A DNA stretch of 64,000 nt from Candolleomyces eurysporus (taxonomy: Eukaryota > Basidiomycota > Agaricomycetes > Agaricales > Psathyrellaceae): positions 44,079-108,078 of the forward strand of contig JANBPK010001205.1 of assembly GCA_027579435.1 (NCBI GenBank), in the 5' to 3' direction. Position 1 is the first letter of the stretch. Each line of letters opens with the position of its first letter. A program made the translations under genes and the position numbers. The notes beneath the pieces were generated by a model. It worked only from the letters and a program-made list of their open reading frames with translations. It was not told the DNA's origin and did not search any database. Below, one piece after another: positions 60,243 to 64,000 of the stretch.

Positions 60243-61380
60243 ATGCGAAATCTACCCAGCACCATTTTTAACCCACCCACCGACGTCGCCTTCAACACTT
60301 GGGGTACTCGGCCTCTTGAAAACCTCCTCTCTATGACAGACATCGTCTACCGCCACGTCGCTCGGAATGTCTCCACTCTCGAAACTCGCATCCACTCTTG
60401 GGACGTGAACCGATTCCGTCTCAACGTCTTCCACGTTCTCGTGCAACTTCGCGAGCAACGCTTCGAACCGGGCTATGTCTTCGTCGCACTGCTGTACGTG
60501 CAGCGATATGCCGGAGACTGCAGACAGGCGCCAGACGTATCCTCGTCTGAGGCGGAGAAGCTGTTTATGGGCGCCCTGGCCACCGCTTTATACCAGGCTC
60601 GCCCGTTGCGGCTGCCAGAACGTTCGCTATGGTTGTACTCGACACCTCAACTTCAAATCCTCTGCCGAATGTGGCGTCGGAAGATGGATCTCCGTCATCT
60701 GAAGATTCATCCTCGCCTCTTACAAACGTTTTGCGATATTCTGCTTGCGGGCCCTGGGCATAGTATCATCGATGGGGACCTGTTCCCCACCTTCCCCGAC
60801 GCGGAGATGCTTGATGATCGTGAGTCTCACTTATCTCTCCTATCATTTCAAACATAGTTGACCAACAACATACGCCCATCATCTAGTCAAAATCCCTAGC
60901 AATATATATCATGAGCTGATAGCAGAGGAGCTAGAGATCAGCAAGCGAATCTATCGTACGTCCCTTTCTCCCAATTACCTCTTTCCACCAAAAGACTCAT
61001 ACCATGGTAATCCAGCTTCTCCAAATCAGAGCGGCTCTCGGAACCCCACGCCACCGACGATGCAGGACGCGACCCCGCCTAGGCGCCGTTCGCGACGAGC
61101 AGTCAAGTTCAACTTTCTGTTCAGCGGAGAGAAGCCGTTGCAGGGACGGCGGTCAACAACCTCTCTTTCGCCCCGATCGTCTGTCGTAGCCTCAACTTCC
61201 ACTTCCACTACATCCTCCTCTTCGTCAGGTGCTTCAACGCCTACGAAGAGAGGCAGGTTTGCGGCGGGCTCCTCGTCGAAGCTCATTTCCACTCTGAATG
61301 TGTTGAAGACTTGGTCGCCCTCGAAATCGCGGTCACCTCCACGTACGAAGCCCGCGTCGGGGCTATCTCCGTCGTCATAG
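60243..61380 (+). CDS. Three-exon gene, possibly cyclin-like (336 aa)
   Basis: Exons 60243-60819, 60887-60955 and 61016-61380 join in phase (577, 69 and 365 nt). The N-terminal 190 residues are helical and globular: IVYRHVARNVSTLETRIHSW, NVFHVLVQLREQRFEPGYVF, VALLYVQRYAGD, then SEAEKLFMGALATALYQ. The VALLYVQRY context recalls the cyclin box of Pho80-like cyclins, but I am not sure. The C-terminal third is basic and Ser/Thr-rich (PPRRRSRRAVKFNFLFSG, many Ser-Pro), typical of a disordered regulatory tail. Start: first ATG after the pyrimidine tract. It is transcribed divergently from the gene at 59664. Confidence 0.7.
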
Positions 61381-63213
61381 CGGAACCGTCGGGTTGGTGG
61401 GGCTGAAGAAGCCGGATGGTTGAGCTGGTCTCGGTCTCTCGGTCGAAGGGTGTCGTTTGCTTGTATCTCTTGTTTCTTTTCTCGTTCTCAATGGACCTTG
61501 ACGGACCTATCTACCCTGTTGTATTTCCTACTTCGTGTTGATTCGCGTCGATTCTCTTTGTTGGATTCACAGAATGAATGCTTCCCTTCAAACTCTCTTC
61601 GGCTCTCGAACGTTTCTTAGAAATCAGCGAGAGAAGGAACGAAGTTGACTGACTGTCTCTCCTTTCCCGTCGGGGAGAGTCGGAGTGGCTCGATAGATAG
61701 ACGCATGGCGGTCAGGATCGAGTGGTAGCTGGAGAGTCGACGGGCTTCCCCTCGCGGTTGAGTGAAGGAAGGGTTGTGCGCAGTCACAAAGAAACTCCTC
61801 GGATTGAGGTCTCGAACGTACTACAAGTTAATATCAAGTAGTTGACCGGTTTAATTTTACCAGTGCTTCAGGCCTCAGGGTCCTTGGGGAATTAAGAAGG
61901 TGAACTTCCTGAGCCTAGGCCGATAAGAGGAGGTGCATATCGAACAGTTGGAGTACTACTTTGCTAAAATTAATTCTAATGCTTACGCACGCGTACGGAG
62001 GAGATGATCCGGGGCAGCATCTCCTCGAAATCTTGAGCAGGATTGAATGCAATTACGCATTCTCTGAAATGAAAGGACGAAGAATTTCGACTTCCTTACA
62101 CAGGTGACCCTGGCGTTTGAGTAAGCTGAACCAGACTAGTGACCGGCGAAGGCTGCCGCGATTCGACGAGAGCTACTAGGGAGGTCTGCCATATTATGAA
62201 TGATTGATCATCTGCAGGCCTACAAGCTTCTAATTATGGAACGCAGTGCTTGTCAGCCGACTTTGACGACAGGGCAGTATACCTGGGTCCCCTAGTAATG
62301 GCTCTCAGCACGTTTTGCTCAGTGTATCGCATCTGATCCCAATGAGAACATTGGAGACTTCAAAATTGAATTTTGTAGTACCCTAAAGCCGCACTATCTC
62401 AAAGATGTGGGGAAGGGTCGGGGTAAACCTAACGCTTATTAGCTATCGCACCAGGCACCCCTTTACTACGTGAAATGAAACGCGAAGTCGAGGCATGTGC
62501 ATACTCAACCAGAGGAAGGAACCCTTGGCTAACGCGCTAACTCCTTCACTTTGATGCACGCATCGATAGAACCATTGGAGTATTAAGCCATCATATTAGA
62601 CAATTGTAGCTAACATATAAGAAACCCCATCCATCTACCTCTCAAAATGCAGCAAGTATTAGGTGCGTGATCGCACAGAGAGAGCGCCCTCAGCCCAACA
62701 GTCAAGGTCTATCGACCGCTACGGAATTAGAAATGATTGACCGCCGAACAGAAGCACCAGCTCAGTGGAGACAGAACGGGAAGAAATGATCGACAGGGTT
62801 GTGGGTCGCAGAGAGCCACTTTGTCCGCTAGGTATGTANCCCCCCGACGGCCGCAAAGGATGGAAAAAATGGCCCACCCAACCGAACACATGAGCAAGCC
62901 CCACAGTGAGCGTCGACCGCAACGTCCTTCTGCATCTTGCTTCCCTCCGATCTAGATGCACCTGCAATTGTGGTACCGTAAATGGTGGCGAGTTTGTCTT
63001 GCCGTTCATTCCCCCTCCAGATCCCATCGGCCATGCCTGCCCCCACTTGTGGTACCCATCTTCCGGCAATGGCGCATGAAACGTGCTTGTCAAACATCCT
63101 TCGTCACCAGAGGCGAAATTTCGCCAGTGGCTTGCGAAAGGGGAGAAAGAAAGTGAAGTTGAAAGAAGAATCAAGGGGTTTTGAGAGCACCGGAAAGAGT
63201 GCGCCGATCGAAT
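61381..63213. other. No supported gene
   Basis: The first 250 bp look like 3' UTR. Afterwards only short ORFs; the minus ORF at 62719-63174 contains an N (62839) and no domain. About 1.8 kb without recognised content. Confidence 0.5.
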
Positions 63214-64000
63214 TTAGCTAAAGATTCTGTCTTTCCAGAGGTAGATGAGTGCGCTCGATAACACCGCGGTGACTGCGAGGTCGAAGAGAGGGAGTTCGGA
63301 ATGCCTTGGGATGGACCGAGCTGCCCAGTGGTTGTACCAGTGTTCGCAGAGTGATGCAAACTAGAAGATAGATCATGGATAACTTTGGTCAGCAACTGGG
63401 AACTTCTAGATGGAGAGGCGAATACACGATGCGTAGAGCAAACTGACCTTGATCCTGCTGATTTGACTGGCTTTCTTTGACCGCACCCATGCGTCGACGC
63501 CTTCTGAGCCTTGGGAAGCGACGATGTCCTTTAATTCAGCTAGATACTTCGCAGCTGTTGGAAGGTAATACAAAGCTTTGGTAGGCTGTTTAGGTTGATA
63601 TTCTATGATTTCATTTCAGTTTTCAGCGGCCTTGCGAAGCAGGAGAATTGGGAAACGTACGGTTGACCACAATGTAGGGGAAGACAGAGGCGCATTTGTC
63701 GACGTACACCTCGTCGGGAATCTGAGAGTCAAGTTCTTCTTCAGAGACAAACCTACGAGCGAGTGAGAGATGAGTTTTGAATGGATCACAAGGAGGGAAA
63801 AGACGTACTGTTGCTTAATGCATTTGGAGCAGCAGCGAACATGACAGGTCCAGAAAACATCTTTGACCCCTTCTCCGCCGCAAAACTGAAACGAATTAGA
63901 GTTAGCACGCTTGGATCGTCGATGGAGAGAGAAGGCAGAGGCTGATGATCATGGCTGGAATNGATAGTGCGTTATCCAGGAACACATCGAACGGAAACGC
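63214..64000 (-). CDS. Partial gene, Cys-containing protein with C-terminal hydrophobic segment (5' end outside window)
   Basis: Spliced reading from the right edge: FCGGEGVKDVFWTCHVRCCS, KCIKQQ, then after introns FVSEEELDSQIPDEVYVDKC, ASVFPYIVV, YQPKQPTKALYYLPTAAKYL, DAWVRSKKASQISRIK, and a last exon LCEHWYNHWAARSIPRHSEL, LFDLAVTAVLSSALIYLW, ending at 63214. The Cys cluster (CHVRCCSKC) and the following acidic-Tyr pattern resemble agaricomycete F-box-associated proteins that carry a Cys-rich motif, but this is weak. The C-terminal hydrophobic stretch could be a tail anchor. The N at 63962 is in or beside an exon. Exact splice sites were read by eye. Confidence 0.5.

Noticed and set aside
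62719..63174. 151-codon minus-strand ORF with an N
   Set aside because: No domain and plus-strand ORFs overlap in other frames; only open because of GC-rich composition.

Overview
The window is nuclear DNA of a filamentous fungus, almost certainly a mushroom-forming basidiomycete (Agaricomycetes). The evidence is dense, short (about 50-75 nt) GT-AG introns, a family-wide set of agaricomycete proteins (DUF6533-type membrane proteins, an AA9 lytic polysaccharide monooxygenase, GH11 xylanase, subtilases, F-box relics, a caspase-domain protein with the agaricomycete C-terminal extension), and TTAGGG-like repeats inside a mobile element. Twenty-one isolated single N characters, mostly beside homopolymers, mark sequencing uncertainty; in several genes dropping the N restores the reading frame.

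Layout. 0.2-1.7 kb: one unrecognised gene (minus). 3.2-8.4 kb: a tandem duplication of about 2.2 kb carrying two intact nine-exon DUF6533 membrane-protein genes. 9.3 kb: an intron-containing tRNA-Arg(CCU). 10.0-11.5 kb: a THEM6-like hotdog thioesterase gene. 13-14.4 kb: a decayed F-box gene. 15.6-16.8 kb: a seven-helix membrane-protein gene. 17.8-19.1 kb: an AA9 LPMO gene with a C-run frameshift. 20.1-23.2 kb: an IML2/TTC39 family gene. 24.1-32.4 kb: a palindromic inverted duplication of a head-to-head subtilase/GH11 pair in which each arm has lost a different member. 33.6-34.1 kb: a MITE-like inverted-repeat element.

34.4-56.3 kb is the most unusual region. It holds three P-loop GTPase genes with coiled-coil tails and two relics of the same family, one dead and one apparently intact Hsp70-like gene, one caspase-domain (C14) gene and two genes with DnaJ C-terminal-domain similarity but no J domain. 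Two of the GTPases and the Hsp70-like gene start with nearly the same hydrophobic leader exon and the same TATA-containing promoter, so different enzyme families appear to have been placed under one regulatory and targeting module. A stress-, death- or recognition-related role is plausible but is inference.

57-61.4 kb: a large charged, low-complexity protein gene and a divergently transcribed three-exon gene, followed by about 1.8 kb without recognisable genes and a partial Cys-containing gene at the right edge.
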